From positions 434,001 through 498,000 of the forward strand of contig NZ_FTNY01000001.1 of assembly GCF_900156575.1 (NCBI RefSeq): 64,000 nt of DNA, given 5' to 3'. Source of the DNA: Chryseobacterium shigense. GTDB lineage: Bacteria > Bacteroidota > Bacteroidia > Flavobacteriales > Weeksellaceae. The position numbers and the translations under genes were made by a program. Under the pieces are notes generated by a model. It ran no database searches. It saw nothing but the letters and a program-made list of their open reading frames with translations, and was not told where the DNA came from. This document shows, piece by piece, positions 36,771 to 45,108 of this stretch. The first letter of the stretch is position 1; every line of letters begins with the position of its first letter.

Positions 36771-37676
36771 CTACTTCGTCATATCCGGTTCGATCGGGTT
36801 GTTGTTTTTCTGAAGAGTTTCTTTCGTTCTTTTCTCCATTTCTTTGAACACCTGATTAGGGTCTGAAAGCTCCTTCCCGTCTGCTGTTTTCATTTTAAAT
36901 GCGAACTTTGTATTGGAATCGCCTCCGTTTCTCATCATCATTTCTCTCATATTTTTGGTAGGGTCGTTCACGTAGGATTTCCATACTTTCTTGTATTGGT
37001 CTTTAGTGATTTCAAGCTCTTTTCCACCGATTCCTAATATTCTGACATTGTCCGGCAGCTGGGTTTCATTTTCTGGTGAAGGACTTTCTAAGGTCTTATT
37101 TCCTATTAAAGTCATGATATGTGAGCCTGTTGCGTCCTCCATCTTTACAATTAATCCCGGAAGACCATAGAATTTATACGGTCCGTCCTGAAAAGGAATC
37201 TCTGATGTAAACCATGCAGTCCATTCCCTTCCGCCATAGCTTGTTATTGCTTTTTGGGTATTGTACTCCCCAATCTTCTGTTTGTCCGGAAGAATTTTCC
37301 ATTCCGGCTTCTGATCTTCTTTTATTTTATACTGATCTGTGCTGACACTTGTAAAAAGATAGGTCTTAAAATCAGGATAATCTTTAGTTACTTTGTAAGA
37401 AACCTGGCCCGGTTTATCTCTTCTGTTCACACTGATGCTTCCGCTGCCAGACTTAATTTGCTTTTCCAGCTCGGCCCTGGAAGTGGAATCGGCAACAAAT
37501 TTGTCGCGGCTATAGTAAGCAGATCCTTTTTTATTAATATCCAGAAGCATCATTTCCTTTTTCACCTCTTCCTTGTTATTGGAATCCGGAATAAACTTGT
37601 ATTCATAAAAAAATCTGTTGGTCTGGGCTCCGGCTGCTATTCCCAGAAGTAAAAAGAATAAAATTTTAATTTTCAT
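36771..37676 (-). CDS. GLPGLI-family secreted protein
   Basis: The 301-residue product has a signal peptide (MKIKILFFLLLGIAAGAQ) and the family hallmark in the form YKFYGLPGLIVKMED near residue 175. The preceding EWTAWFTSEIPFQDGP is also typical. The GLPGLI family is a large, uncharacterised set of exported Bacteroidota proteins. It lies downstream of a BlaI/M56 pair on the same strand but beyond a hairpin terminator, so it may be only partly linked to it. Confidence 0.9.
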   Translation of the reverse strand: MKIKILFFLLLGIAAGAQTNRFFYEYKFIPDSNNKEEVKKEMMLLDINKKGSAYYSRDKFVADSTSRAELEKQIKSGSGSISVNRRDKPGQVSYKVTKDYPDFKTYLFTSVSTDQYKIKEDQKPEWKILPDKQKIGEYNTQKAITSYGGREWTAWFTSEIPFQDGPYKFYGLPGLIVKMEDATGSHIMTLIGNKTLESPSPENETQLPDNVRILGIGGKELEITKDQYKKVWKSYVNDPTKNMREMMMRNGGDSNTKFAFKMKTADGKELSDPNQVFKEMEKRTKETLQKNNNPIEPDMTK

Positions 37677-37693
37677 AATCTGATTTTTAATAA

Positions 37694-37730
37694 TAAAAAA
37701 AGCTTTGCCAATCTATAACTGACAAAGCTT
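37694..37730 (-). terminator. Terminator after the M56 gene
   Basis: Arms AAGCTTTG and CAAAGCTT enclose a 15-base loop. A minus-strand T-run (plus A-run 37694-37700) follows, just past the M56 stop. Confidence 0.65.
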
Positions 37731-37738
37731 AATGGTAC

Positions 37739-39703
37739 TTATTTCTTTGTCTGAATTCTCATTTCACTTCGTTTAGCATTCAGTCCGTCTTCTTTATTAA
37801 TGGTAATGCTTGAAATGTTTTCAGGCTTAAATGCTTCAAATTCACTTTTGCTTACCTCTTTTCCATCTATAAAAACCTGGGTATCATCCCAGCCATTCAT
37901 TTTAAGCTTCTTCACTCCATTTAACGAAAGGGTCCCGTTAGCATCTTTTTTGATATAATCCGCTTCCAGCTCCATCATTCTTGGCTTTCCTACGGATCTA
38001 TCTGAATTGGTATTTTTATACATATATATCCTGGATCCACCATTCAGAGAAAGCTTTCTCGTGGCTTCCAATCTGATTTTTTCACCTGCTATTCTTGCTT
38101 TTTCACCTTCAAGTCTGGCTCTTTCGCCTACTATTCTGGCTTGCTCACCGGCCACTCTTGCCATTTCACCTTGCAGTCTTCCTATCTCACCTGCTTTCAT
38201 GGCTTCTATTCTGGCTTTTTCTCCGGCTATCCTTGCTTTTTCGCCTAATTTTATAGCTTCAGCTCTGGCTTTTTCAGCTTGTTTTCTGGCGGCCTTTCCA
38301 GCTTTCATTGCTTTTCTGGTCTCTTTTTCAGTTTCGGGAGTCCAGTTTTGATACCCGCCATCATTGAAACGTAATACCCTTACTCCATTGGCGTTTGGTG
38401 GTGTAGATGGCAGGCCTTGCGGAAAATCCATATTCAGACTGGACAGATCCGGAATTTCCATCCCGAGGGTTTCCAAAACTTTGGTTTTGTTCTTCCATTC
38501 ATCAGATTTGAAAAAGTCATTCATCTTTTTGGCTTCTGATCCTGAAAAAGCCAGAGCCATTTTGAAATCATCCGAATGGGCTACTCTTCCCAATTCTCCG
38601 GAAAGTTCACCAATCTCCTCAAGATTCCTCTGAAATTCTTTACTTTCAGGTTTTAGGGTTTTTAAAACTTTGCTTTTTTCTTCAATCTTTTTTCCAAGTT
38701 CCGTCATTTTCTTGTCATTGGAAGATTCTTTGAAAAATCCAGGCTTCAGTGTTTCTGCTTTTTCTGTTTTTTGAGGTCTTAGGGTATCTTTTTTGATTTG
38801 AGAAACGGCTTCCTCAATCGCTATATTCGTTTCTTTAATTTCTTTGTTCTTCGCATTGACCATATAGGCAAAAGCTACTGAAAATAAAACCGGTAAGGCA
38901 AAAATTCTTCGCGCATATCCGAATTTGGTTTGTGGTTTTTGTAACATTTTGAGTCGTTTTTTTAGATTTGAACTTAAAAACGGACTGGTGGCAGGCAACT
39001 GTGTTCCGGAAAAGTAGCTTGCTAAAAGCATCTGCGCAAATGCTTTGGTGTCCGATTGTTTGACGGCTTTTTTATCCGCCAGGTATTCGTGGATCAGACT
39101 GATCTCTTTTTTAATGATGTGAAAAAATGGATTGAACCAGAAAACAGAGGTAATGATCTCAATCAATATTTTATCGAAAGAATGCTTCTGCTGAATGTGA
39201 ACCATTTCATGTTTCAAAATCTGTTCTCCTATCTCAGAATTCAAGGTGATGGTATTCTTCCAGAAAAGATTTCTAAAATATGAAAACGGGGCTTCGGTCA
39301 AGTCTGTACGGTAAAAATTGATCCCGTCAAAACTTTCTTTCTGAAACTGTTTTTTAAGCCGCTGGATCTTAAAGATCCCTATAATCAGCTTCCCTAAAAA
39401 ATAGAGAGAAACCAGTCCCAGAGCTGAAAAAATAATTCTAAAATAAATGTGGCCATTGTTTATATTTTTTTCTGTATTAAAATTCTGTATCTTATCCAGA
39501 AGCCTATAGACATCACTATTGACTTCTATCGTAAAATCATCTACCCTGATCAGGGGCAGCAGCAGCGATATCATCATCGCACCCAGGAGATAAAACCTGT
39601 TATAGTGATGAAATGTCTTGTCTTTTAAAGACAACTTATAGTATAAAAACATTACACCGGAGCTTAATATTACTTTTCCAAAGTACAGAAGTAGAGTTTC
39701 CAT
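37739..39703 (-). CDS. BlaR1-like M56 membrane metallopeptidase sensor
   Basis: The 654-residue protein has about three N-terminal membrane helices. A cytoplasmic M56 peptidase loop carries HEMVHIQQKHSFDKI near residue 167, the HExxH zinc site. A fourth helix lies near 268-285, and a periplasmic part exceeds 350 residues. That part holds a highly charged helix made of heptads such as ARIAGEK, ARIVGER and ARLEGEK (about 465-560). A C-terminal module (KLKMNGWDDTQVFIDGKEV...ENISSITINKEDG) resembles TonB-box/plug-like ends seen in flavobacterial M56 proteins. By analogy to BlaR1 it cleaves or controls the BlaI-like repressor encoded 6 bp upstream. No penicillin-binding sensor domain is visible, so the signal is not clearly a beta-lactam. 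Confidence 0.9.
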   Translation of the reverse strand: METLLLYFGKVILSSGVMFLYYKLSLKDKTFHHYNRFYLLGAMMISLLLPLIRVDDFTIEVNSDVYRLLDKIQNFNTEKNINNGHIYFRIIFSALGLVSLYFLGKLIIGIFKIQRLKKQFQKESFDGINFYRTDLTEAPFSYFRNLFWKNTITLNSEIGEQILKHEMVHIQQKHSFDKILIEIITSVFWFNPFFHIIKKEISLIHEYLADKKAVKQSDTKAFAQMLLASYFSGTQLPATSPFLSSNLKKRLKMLQKPQTKFGYARRIFALPVLFSVAFAYMVNAKNKEIKETNIAIEEAVSQIKKDTLRPQKTEKAETLKPGFFKESSNDKKMTELGKKIEEKSKVLKTLKPESKEFQRNLEEIGELSGELGRVAHSDDFKMALAFSGSEAKKMNDFFKSDEWKNKTKVLETLGMEIPDLSSLNMDFPQGLPSTPPNANGVRVLRFNDGGYQNWTPETEKETRKAMKAGKAARKQAEKARAEAIKLGEKARIAGEKARIEAMKAGEIGRLQGEMARVAGEQARIVGERARLEGEKARIAGEKIRLEATRKLSLNGGSRIYMYKNTNSDRSVGKPRMMELEADYIKKDANGTLSLNGVKKLKMNGWDDTQVFIDGKEVSKSEFEAFKPENISSITINKEDGLNAKRSEMRIQTKK

Positions 39704-39709
39704 GGTCTG

Positions 39710-40075
39710 TTAGTTTTTCTTTTTGAGTTCGTTCAAAAGCATTTCAAGGTCTTCTACGGTCATCTCATTCTTTTCCACAAGAAAGGAAACCGCACTTTTG
39801 TAGGACCCTTTAAAATAATTTTTCACCAGACTTTTCATTGTTTTCCCGGAATACTGTTCTTTGGTAACCAATGGGAAATATTCATGCTGTCTTCCGTATA
39901 GATGATAGTCTACAAATTCTTTATCCTTTAATACCTTTAGAATTGTAGAAACGGTATTGGTATGCGGTTTTGGTTCGGGAAAAAGATCCAGAACGTCTTT
40001 CAGAAATCCTTTTTCAAGTTTCCATAAATACTGCATCACCTGTTCTTCTGCTTTGGTCAAATTCTGAATTTTCAT
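39710..40075 (-). CDS. BlaI/MecI-family transcriptional repressor
   Basis: The product has 121 residues from MKIQNLTKAEEQVMQYLW; an upstream in-frame ATG at 40093 would add six codons. It shows the winged helix of the family with the recognition region TNTVSTILKVLKDKEFVDYHLYGRQHEYFPLV. A helical dimerisation tail follows (KSLVKNYFKGSYKSAVSFLVEKNEMTVEDLEMLLNEL). It pairs with the M56 gene 6 bp downstream. Three TAGTGATA boxes in its upstream region are candidate operators. Confidence 0.92.
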   Translation of the reverse strand: MKIQNLTKAEEQVMQYLWKLEKGFLKDVLDLFPEPKPHTNTVSTILKVLKDKEFVDYHLYGRQHEYFPLVTKEQYSGKTMKSLVKNYFKGSYKSAVSFLVEKNEMTVEDLEMLLNELKKKN

Positions 40076-40095
40076 ATCCTTTTCATTTATCATTA

Positions 40096-40194
40096 TAGTG
40101 ATATACTATTTGTCATCGATTTCTATATCACTAAGAAATTAGTTATACAAATGTAGAAATAAAATTAACTCAAACAACTAATTTTATAGTGATA
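40096..40194. promoter_or_regulatory. Operator boxes and promoter of the BlaI-like gene
   Basis: TAGTGATATA (40096-40105) and its exact inverse TATATCACTA (40124-40133) form a spaced 10-bp inverted repeat. A third TAGTGATA lies at 40187-40194. A -7 element TACATTTG on the minus strand is at 40148-40155, between the boxes. The layout fits autorepression by the BlaI-like protein, which is inferred. Confidence 0.5.
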
Positions 40195-40525
40195 AGCAAA
40201 AATTATCATTAACTATCTGAAAATCAATTTAATAAATTTCATTGAAATATATTAAATTTCTAATACCTCACCTAATTGTCTGTTTAATTGATAGAAAAAA
40301 CTCGTATAGTATGATTAATTTGCACTAAAAAAAGGTAAAGTATATCTATTTTTCATTTTTGCAGTCAAAAACTGTATCTGTCTAAATAATGAAAACTGTA
40401 TCTGCGTGCTTTGTTTGTGTTTGCTGAAATTTGTATATATTGAAGCTTAATGTGAGCACCAATGTTGGCTTTGTAAAGCGGAAACAGATCAACTGACTCA
40501 ATCCATATAAATAAAAAACATAAGA
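40195..40525. promoter_or_regulatory. Upstream region of the ATP-grasp gene with direct repeat
   Basis: This is a gene-free stretch. It holds a -7-like CATTTTTGC at 40354-40362. Two identical 13-mers AAAACTGTATCTG at 40368-40380 and 40392-40404 are spaced 24 bp start to start. Such same-face direct repeats usually mark a dimeric regulator site. The rest of the interval is AT-rich without further signals. Confidence 0.45.
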
Positions 40526-41410
40526 ATGAAAATCGCATTAGTAGGTTACAAGAAACAGGAAAAGTTTGCCCAAGGGGTTACCAACGACGAAGACGCTGAC
40601 CTTTTAAATTATTTAACGGAAAAAGGATTGAATGTTGTTCCGGCCATCTGGAATGATGATCGTACAAACTGGAGTACTTTTAATGTGGCGATCATTAAAT
40701 CTCCCTGGGACTATCACAATCATCTAGCGGAGTTTTTGGATTGGCTCAATAAACTGGAAAAATTAAAGGTCAGGGTGTTCAATCCTGCGGAAATCATCCA
40801 ATGGAACAGTAATAAAAAATATCTGAGAGACCTTGCCCAAAATGGACTTCCCGTCATCGAGTCGGAATACCTTGATCAAGGTTCTTCCTTTGATGATCGG
40901 TTCTTTGACTTGTTCGGCACCGATCAACTGGTGGTGAAACCATGTGTCAGTGCAGGCGCTCAAAATACCTTAACGGTTAATAAAAACAACCTGAAAGAAC
41001 GTACAGAAGAAATTGAACAACTCTTACAATCAGAAGATTATATTGTACAGCCTTTTGTAGAAGAAATAAAAAACGGAGAATGGTCATTTTTGTTCTTCAA
41101 TGGTCAATACAGTCATTGTTCATTAAAAAAACCTAAAAAAGACGATTTCAGAGTACAGCACTATCACGGCGGCACGATCAGCTATCCGACTCCTGACCCT
41201 ATTCACATAGAGCAGGCAGAAATTTACCTGAAGAGCCTGCCGCAAGCTACATTATATGCCCGGGTGGACGGAGTACTTGTCAACAATTCATTTCAATTGA
41301 TGGAACTTGAACTGATAGAACCTTATTTATTTCTAAACGGTGACAAAAATTTATTGGAAAATTATTACCAGGCATTAATGGCTTTGATTTCATCGACAGA
41401 TGGAGTTTGA
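40526..41410 (+). CDS. ATP-grasp-type enzyme, substrate unknown
   Basis: The 294-residue cytoplasmic protein resembles the RimK/glutathione-synthetase-like ATP-grasp fold. An N-terminal preATP-grasp domain (KIALVGYKKQEKFAQGVTNDEDADLLNYLTEKGL, then IIKSPWDYH) is followed by a nucleotide-binding part with LVVKPCVSAGAQNT near residue 135. The segment EDYIVQPFVEEIKNGEWSFLFFNGQYSHCSLKKPKKDDFRVQHYHGG lies near 175-225. The metal-binding acidic end is ARVDGVLVNNSFQLMELELIEPYLFL. Such enzymes ligate a carboxylate to an amine or thiol through an acyl phosphate. It is a single gene without a biosynthetic cluster, so the product is open. Confidence 0.8.
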   Translation: MKIALVGYKKQEKFAQGVTNDEDADLLNYLTEKGLNVVPAIWNDDRTNWSTFNVAIIKSPWDYHNHLAEFLDWLNKLEKLKVRVFNPAEIIQWNSNKKYLRDLAQNGLPVIESEYLDQGSSFDDRFFDLFGTDQLVVKPCVSAGAQNTLTVNKNNLKERTEEIEQLLQSEDYIVQPFVEEIKNGEWSFLFFNGQYSHCSLKKPKKDDFRVQHYHGGTISYPTPDPIHIEQAEIYLKSLPQATLYARVDGVLVNNSFQLMELELIEPYLFLNGDKNLLENYYQALMALISSTDGV

Positions 41411-41692
41411 TGACAAAGAGCTGCAAGGCTAATCATCAATTTGGTTTCAATACAATAAGAGGAAGAAAATAGTGGTTTAATAAAAGACAATTATGAAATT
41501 TACAGATACAGTGACTACTTCATTCTGCAAGTAATTTAATTTAAAAATTGCATTAATAAAGACCTTCTCATCACCATTTATACAATAATGAACAAATTAC
41601 ATTGTTGATTTGTTAAAATTTATTAAATAAAATTAAAATGAAGTTGTTTAAAGTGGGAAAATATATTTATTTTAGTGCTTTAAAAATTTCTC

Positions 41693-42274
41693 ATGAAAAG
41701 ATATAATTTACTGATTGTACTATTACTGCTTATTTTTAACGTGACTACGGCTCAAAAGAAAAATTCTCCGGCTGCAGATCTCAGTATCTTAAAGGAAACC
41801 AAAACCAAGATTGAAAACACGGTTCCTCTTGTGATCAAGCATCTTCAGACTATCGCTGATAAGGAAGGTGACAATACCATCGTGACCAATGGAAAAGCTG
41901 GTTTAGGAAAAGAATATGGCATTCTGGAGTCTGAGTGGTTCCTGTACAGAAATAATATGAAGAACTGTATTCTGAACAATTCTTCCAAAAAAGCTAAAAA
42001 ATGTATGGAATACCATACGCAATACCTGAGAAATACATTCATCAACTATGGTAACTATATCTCAAACCTGACAAGAAAGAACGGATATCTTGGCGTAGAA
42101 GGGGATACAAAATTCGATTTTAAACCGATTGACCTTACGACCAAACTAAGTGAAGCTTACTTCAATGCTAATGACGCCGCAGGAAGAATGAAAGGCGATC
42201 AGAAAAAAGACTTTTTAGGACAGACAATGTCTGATGACAACAAATTGACTCCTTTTAGTCAGCTAGCTCAATAA
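41693..42274 (+). CDS. Secreted protein of unknown function
   Basis: The 193-residue protein has a signal peptide (MKRYNLLIVLLLLIFNVTTAQ). The mature part is helical and lysine-rich, with two cysteines (MKNCIL and KKCMEYH) about 18 residues apart that could pair. I recognise no domain. It is followed by a terminator and preceded by 282 bp of AT-rich DNA in which I see no gene or clear promoter. Confidence 0.8.
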   Translation: MKRYNLLIVLLLLIFNVTTAQKKNSPAADLSILKETKTKIENTVPLVIKHLQTIADKEGDNTIVTNGKAGLGKEYGILESEWFLYRNNMKNCILNNSSKKAKKCMEYHTQYLRNTFINYGNYISNLTRKNGYLGVEGDTKFDFKPIDLTTKLSEAYFNANDAAGRMKGDQKKDFLGQTMSDDNKLTPFSQLAQ

Positions 42275-42297
42275 TATTAACCTTACCATCTATACTT

Positions 42298-42326
42298 AAT
42301 CCCGCTTTTTTAAAGTGGGATTTTTG
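42298..42326 (+). terminator. Terminator of the secreted unknown gene
   Basis: Arms AATCCCGCTTT and AAGTGGGATT pair with one G-T wobble; a T-run follows. Confidence 0.75.
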
Positions 42327-42350
42327 TTTACAGAGCTTTTATTGTTAATT

Positions 42351-42382
42351 AAAAAAAGAGAACTACAACTGCAGTTCTCTTT
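42351..42382. terminator. Second hairpin, terminator-like
   Basis: Arms AAAGAGAACT (42355-42364) and AGTTCTCTTT (42373-42382) have an A-run before and a few T residues after. On the minus strand it would end transcripts coming from the gene-poor interval 42383-42776. Confidence 0.55.
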
Positions 42383-42417
42383 ATCGTCAGAATATTCACT
42401 TTTTCATCTTTATCCTG

Positions 42418-42586
42418 ATGAAAAATTTATCAATAGATGAGTTGAAAAAACGATCTCCGCCGGGAAAGCTATTATCAATTTAATCATAAAAACATTCCGG
42501 AAAAAGTAGAAAATGAGGCGGAGATCATTAAACATAAATATGCTCTACAAAACAGTTTCCTGATTATAAAAGCACTACAAAAGTAA
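42418..42586 (+). pseudogene. Possible frameshifted small gene
   Basis: An ATG at 42418 opens MKNLSIDELKKRSPPG and then hits a stop. Shifting one base at about 42466 opens a second frame, ESYYQFNHKNIPEKVENE and onward, which runs to a TAA at 42584-42586 and ends SFLIIKALQK. Joined, they give about 56 residues of protein-like composition. The family is not recognised. The rest of the interval 42587-42776 holds no ORF. Confidence 0.4.
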
Positions 42587-42776
42587 GCTTCAGACCTGTA
42601 CTGCTAAAAAAAATCGTGTAGAATTTAGTTGCTCCCTTTGTAGAAGTAATACTACTTTTGAGACAATAGAATCATCAGACGATAAAATCTGCTGAAAAAA
42701 GGGAACTCTATTGGCAGACTACTCTGTAAAAACAGATAAAAAAACGCCATCCCTTCTATCTTTGTCTTCTGAAATT

Positions 42777-43223
42777 TTACTTCCACCAATGGTAATAATT
42801 GTGCAAATCATCATGCTCAAAACCACATCTCGGATAAAGGGTATTTCCAATATCATTGGTTTTCTCCGTTTCAAGCATCAGTCCACAGGCACCTGTTTCT
42901 TCACACCACTTTTTGCTTCGGTCTATCAGTCCAACAGACAATCCCTTTCCTCTGTAATCCGGATGAACAAACAGATCGCTCAAAAGCCACTGTTTCTGTA
43001 GTTTTGTGTAATGAAAAAGTTGATACAACTGGACAAAACCCACTGCTTTTCCGTCTGTAATGGCAAGAAATATGTCTGATTCATGGTTAAGGAATCTTTC
43101 TTTAAGGAACGCTTTTCCTTTTTCCAGATCAGATTCCTGACGGTAAAAAATACGGTATAAATTGAAAAGCTCTGCGGTTTCATTAAGGTCTTCAAGACCT
43201 GCCTTTTTAATGGTGTAATTCAT
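42777..43223 (-). CDS. GNAT-family N-acetyltransferase
   Basis: The 148-residue protein has the GNAT fold. It begins MNYTIKKAGLEDLNETAELFNLYR and contains KAVGFVQLYQLFHYTKLQKQWLLSDLFVHPDYRGKGLSVGLID. The latter includes the acetyl-CoA pyrophosphate loop (R-G-K-G-L, about residue 95). It ends with LYPRCGFEHDDLHNYYHW. The substrate is not predictable. It is divergently transcribed from a MocR-type regulator gene across an 89-bp gap with symmetric promoters, so it is the probable regulatory target. Confidence 0.92.
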   Translation of the reverse strand: MNYTIKKAGLEDLNETAELFNLYRIFYRQESDLEKGKAFLKERFLNHESDIFLAITDGKAVGFVQLYQLFHYTKLQKQWLLSDLFVHPDYRGKGLSVGLIDRSKKWCEETGACGLMLETEKTNDIGNTLYPRCGFEHDDLHNYYHWWK

Positions 43224-43250
43224 TTCTGTAATTATTTTTTATTGACAGAG

Positions 43251-43280
43251 CAAAAGTATTTTTAAATAGGACTACTTTTG
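43251..43280. promoter_or_regulatory. Symmetric divergent promoters of GNAT and MocR genes
   Basis: CAAAAGTA (43251-43258) and TACTTTTG (43273-43280) are exact inverses 14 bp apart. Each is a -7 element TAnnTTTG for one of the two divergent genes. The same decamer ACTACTTTTG also occurs at 42651-42660. Confidence 0.5.
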
Positions 43281-43312
43281 TACTCCAGATATTAAACATC
43301 TGATAGTCCAGT

Positions 43313-44761
43313 ATGCTTCCATTTGAACATGTCATTATTATTAATAAAGAAAACAGTACAGCGATATACAGGCAGATTGCTGTTTCAATCATTAACGCGA
43401 TAAGAGCAGGAACATTAAAACCCGGATCCATTCTTCCGGGAACACGTGAACTGTCTAAAACATTAGGAATACACCGCAAAACTGTAGTTGCAGCCTACGA
43501 TGAATTATATGCACAAAACTGGATCGTTATCTTTCCAAGAAAATACACTGCCGTATCTGACCATCTTCCTCTTCTAAAACCTCAAAAGTGGAATACCACC
43601 AATGTCCTTCCTTCCTATAAAAACAGTTTCAGCCTTCCGTTCAGAAGCATTGATGTAAAGAAAGGCAAATCTGGAATATCTGTAGTACCTGAGCTTATCA
43701 TTGATGACGGTCATCCTGACGTCAGAATTTCGCCTATCGATGAGCTCCTGAAAACCTATCGGTCTTATACTTCCAAAAGGCATACGATTAAAAATGCCAA
43801 TATGGGAACAGAACAGGGTACCTTACGTTTAAGGGAAGAGCTTGCGCAATATCTTTCCGAAACCAGAGGCCTCAATATCGGCACAGAAAATCTTCTGATC
43901 ACTCATGGTGCCCAGATGAGCATCTATCTTACCGCACAGCTTATTCTTGGTCCTCACTCAACGGTCATCGTAGGAACCCCCAATTATCCGGCGGCTAATG
44001 CAGCATTTGAACAGACCGGAGCAGCGGTTCTTGAAGTTCCTGTAGATAAAAACGGTATGAATACCAAAGCTATTGAAAGACTATGCAGAACAAAAAAGAT
44101 TGATGCTGTTTATGTGATTCCCCATCATCATTATCCTACCACCGTCACACTCAGCGCGGGCAGGAGAATGGAGCTCCTGGAACTTTCCAAAACGTATTCT
44201 TTCGCGATCATCGAAGATGATTATGACTATGATTACCATTATACTTCTTCTCCATATCTACCTCTGGCAAGCAGCGGTCATAACGGAAATATAATTTATA
44301 CCGGATCTTTCTCCAAAATTTTAGATCCTTCATTAAGGATTGGTTTTATGGTTGCCCCCGGTAATTTTATTGATCAATGTACTGCATTAAGAAAAATTAT
44401 TGATGTAGGAGGCGACGGCTATATGCAGAATGCCTTAGCTTTTCTGATTAAAGAAGGTGAACTGAAACGACATCTCAAAAAAGCAAAAAAGATCTATCAC
44501 CAGCGAAGAGACTTTCTGAACATTCTGCTAAAAGACAGATTAAGTCCTTATATTTCTTATGTTCTTCCTTCTGGAGGAATGGCAATGTGGATTACATTGG
44601 TACCCGAATATCCGGTTCGCCATTTGATCAACCTTCCTCAACTTCAAATTTTACGTGTTGATGAAGAGCTTAATGCGTTCAGGTTTGGCTTTGCTTCAAT
44701 GGATGAAAAGGAACTGGAAACAACAGTCGATTTTCTGCAAAAAGCATTGAGTTCCTTCTAA
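43313..44761 (+). CDS. MocR-type (GntR/aminotransferase) transcriptional regulator
   Basis: The 482-residue protein has an N-terminal GntR winged helix (about 1-75; AIYRQIAVSIINAIRAGTLKPGSILPGTRELSKTLGIHRKTVVAAYDELYAQNWI). It is joined by a linker to a fold-type I aminotransferase domain (about 115-482). The PLP-binding Lys is in YTGSFSKILDPSLRIGF (about 334) and the Asp in IIEDDYDYDYHY. This is the MocR family (PdxR, GabR, TauR), regulators that sense vitamin B6 or amino compounds through PLP. The divergent GNAT gene is the likely target. It does not lie beside pdxS/T genes, so a PdxR role is unsupported. Confidence 0.93.
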   Translation: MLPFEHVIIINKENSTAIYRQIAVSIINAIRAGTLKPGSILPGTRELSKTLGIHRKTVVAAYDELYAQNWIVIFPRKYTAVSDHLPLLKPQKWNTTNVLPSYKNSFSLPFRSIDVKKGKSGISVVPELIIDDGHPDVRISPIDELLKTYRSYTSKRHTIKNANMGTEQGTLRLREELAQYLSETRGLNIGTENLLITHGAQMSIYLTAQLILGPHSTVIVGTPNYPAANAAFEQTGAAVLEVPVDKNGMNTKAIERLCRTKKIDAVYVIPHHHYPTTVTLSAGRRMELLELSKTYSFAIIEDDYDYDYHYTSSPYLPLASSGHNGNIIYTGSFSKILDPSLRIGFMVAPGNFIDQCTALRKIIDVGGDGYMQNALAFLIKEGELKRHLKKAKKIYHQRRDFLNILLKDRLSPYISYVLPSGGMAMWITLVPEYPVRHLINLPQLQILRVDEELNAFRFGFASMDEKELETTVDFLQKALSSF

Positions 44762-44847
44762 AAAGATTTTCAATATCAGAAAATTGATCTGAAAAATACC
44801 GCCTGTTTCAGATTTTATAAATGAATGCAAATTGAGATCTTGATGCT

Positions 44848-45108
44848 ATGGAAAAGCATATTGAAATAACTGATCATGTCTTAAAAAGTAAAATCAGGAA
44901 GAAGGAAATTAATCTCGGTGGGAATCAGAGATTGAAAATTTACGGATTACTTTCCTGTTCTTCCGGCAAAAGAATGAAAAAAGAAAACAGGATCTTCTTT
45001 ATATCTGAAAACGAAGCATTGGAAAATAATTACCGTCCCTGTGCACATGGCATGAAGGCATACTTTTCACTGACTAGCCTGATCACAAATGTATCAACCC
45101 AAATTTGA
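44848..45108 (+). CDS. Ada-type metal-binding protein, apparently degenerate
   Basis: The 86-residue protein matches the stand-alone flavobacterial proteins built on the metal-binding N-terminal domain of Ada (GNQRLKIYGLLSCSSGKRMKKENRIFF, then EALENNYRPCAHGMK). In that family, as I recall it, the second motif reads PC-G-H-C. Here the final cysteine codon reads GGC (Gly), and the sequence after MKA does not follow the expected ending. It may be a decaying copy or a form with altered metal binding. It follows the MocR gene by 86 bp on the same strand. Confidence 0.55.
   Translation: MEKHIEITDHVLKSKIRKKEINLGGNQRLKIYGLLSCSSGKRMKKENRIFFISENEALENNYRPCAHGMKAYFSLTSLITNVSTQI

Noticed and set aside
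38007..38351. 114-codon plus-strand frame with repeated Ser/Pro/Ala units
   Set aside because: It is the antisense image of the heptad repeat in the M56 protein; the repeat, not coding function, keeps it open.
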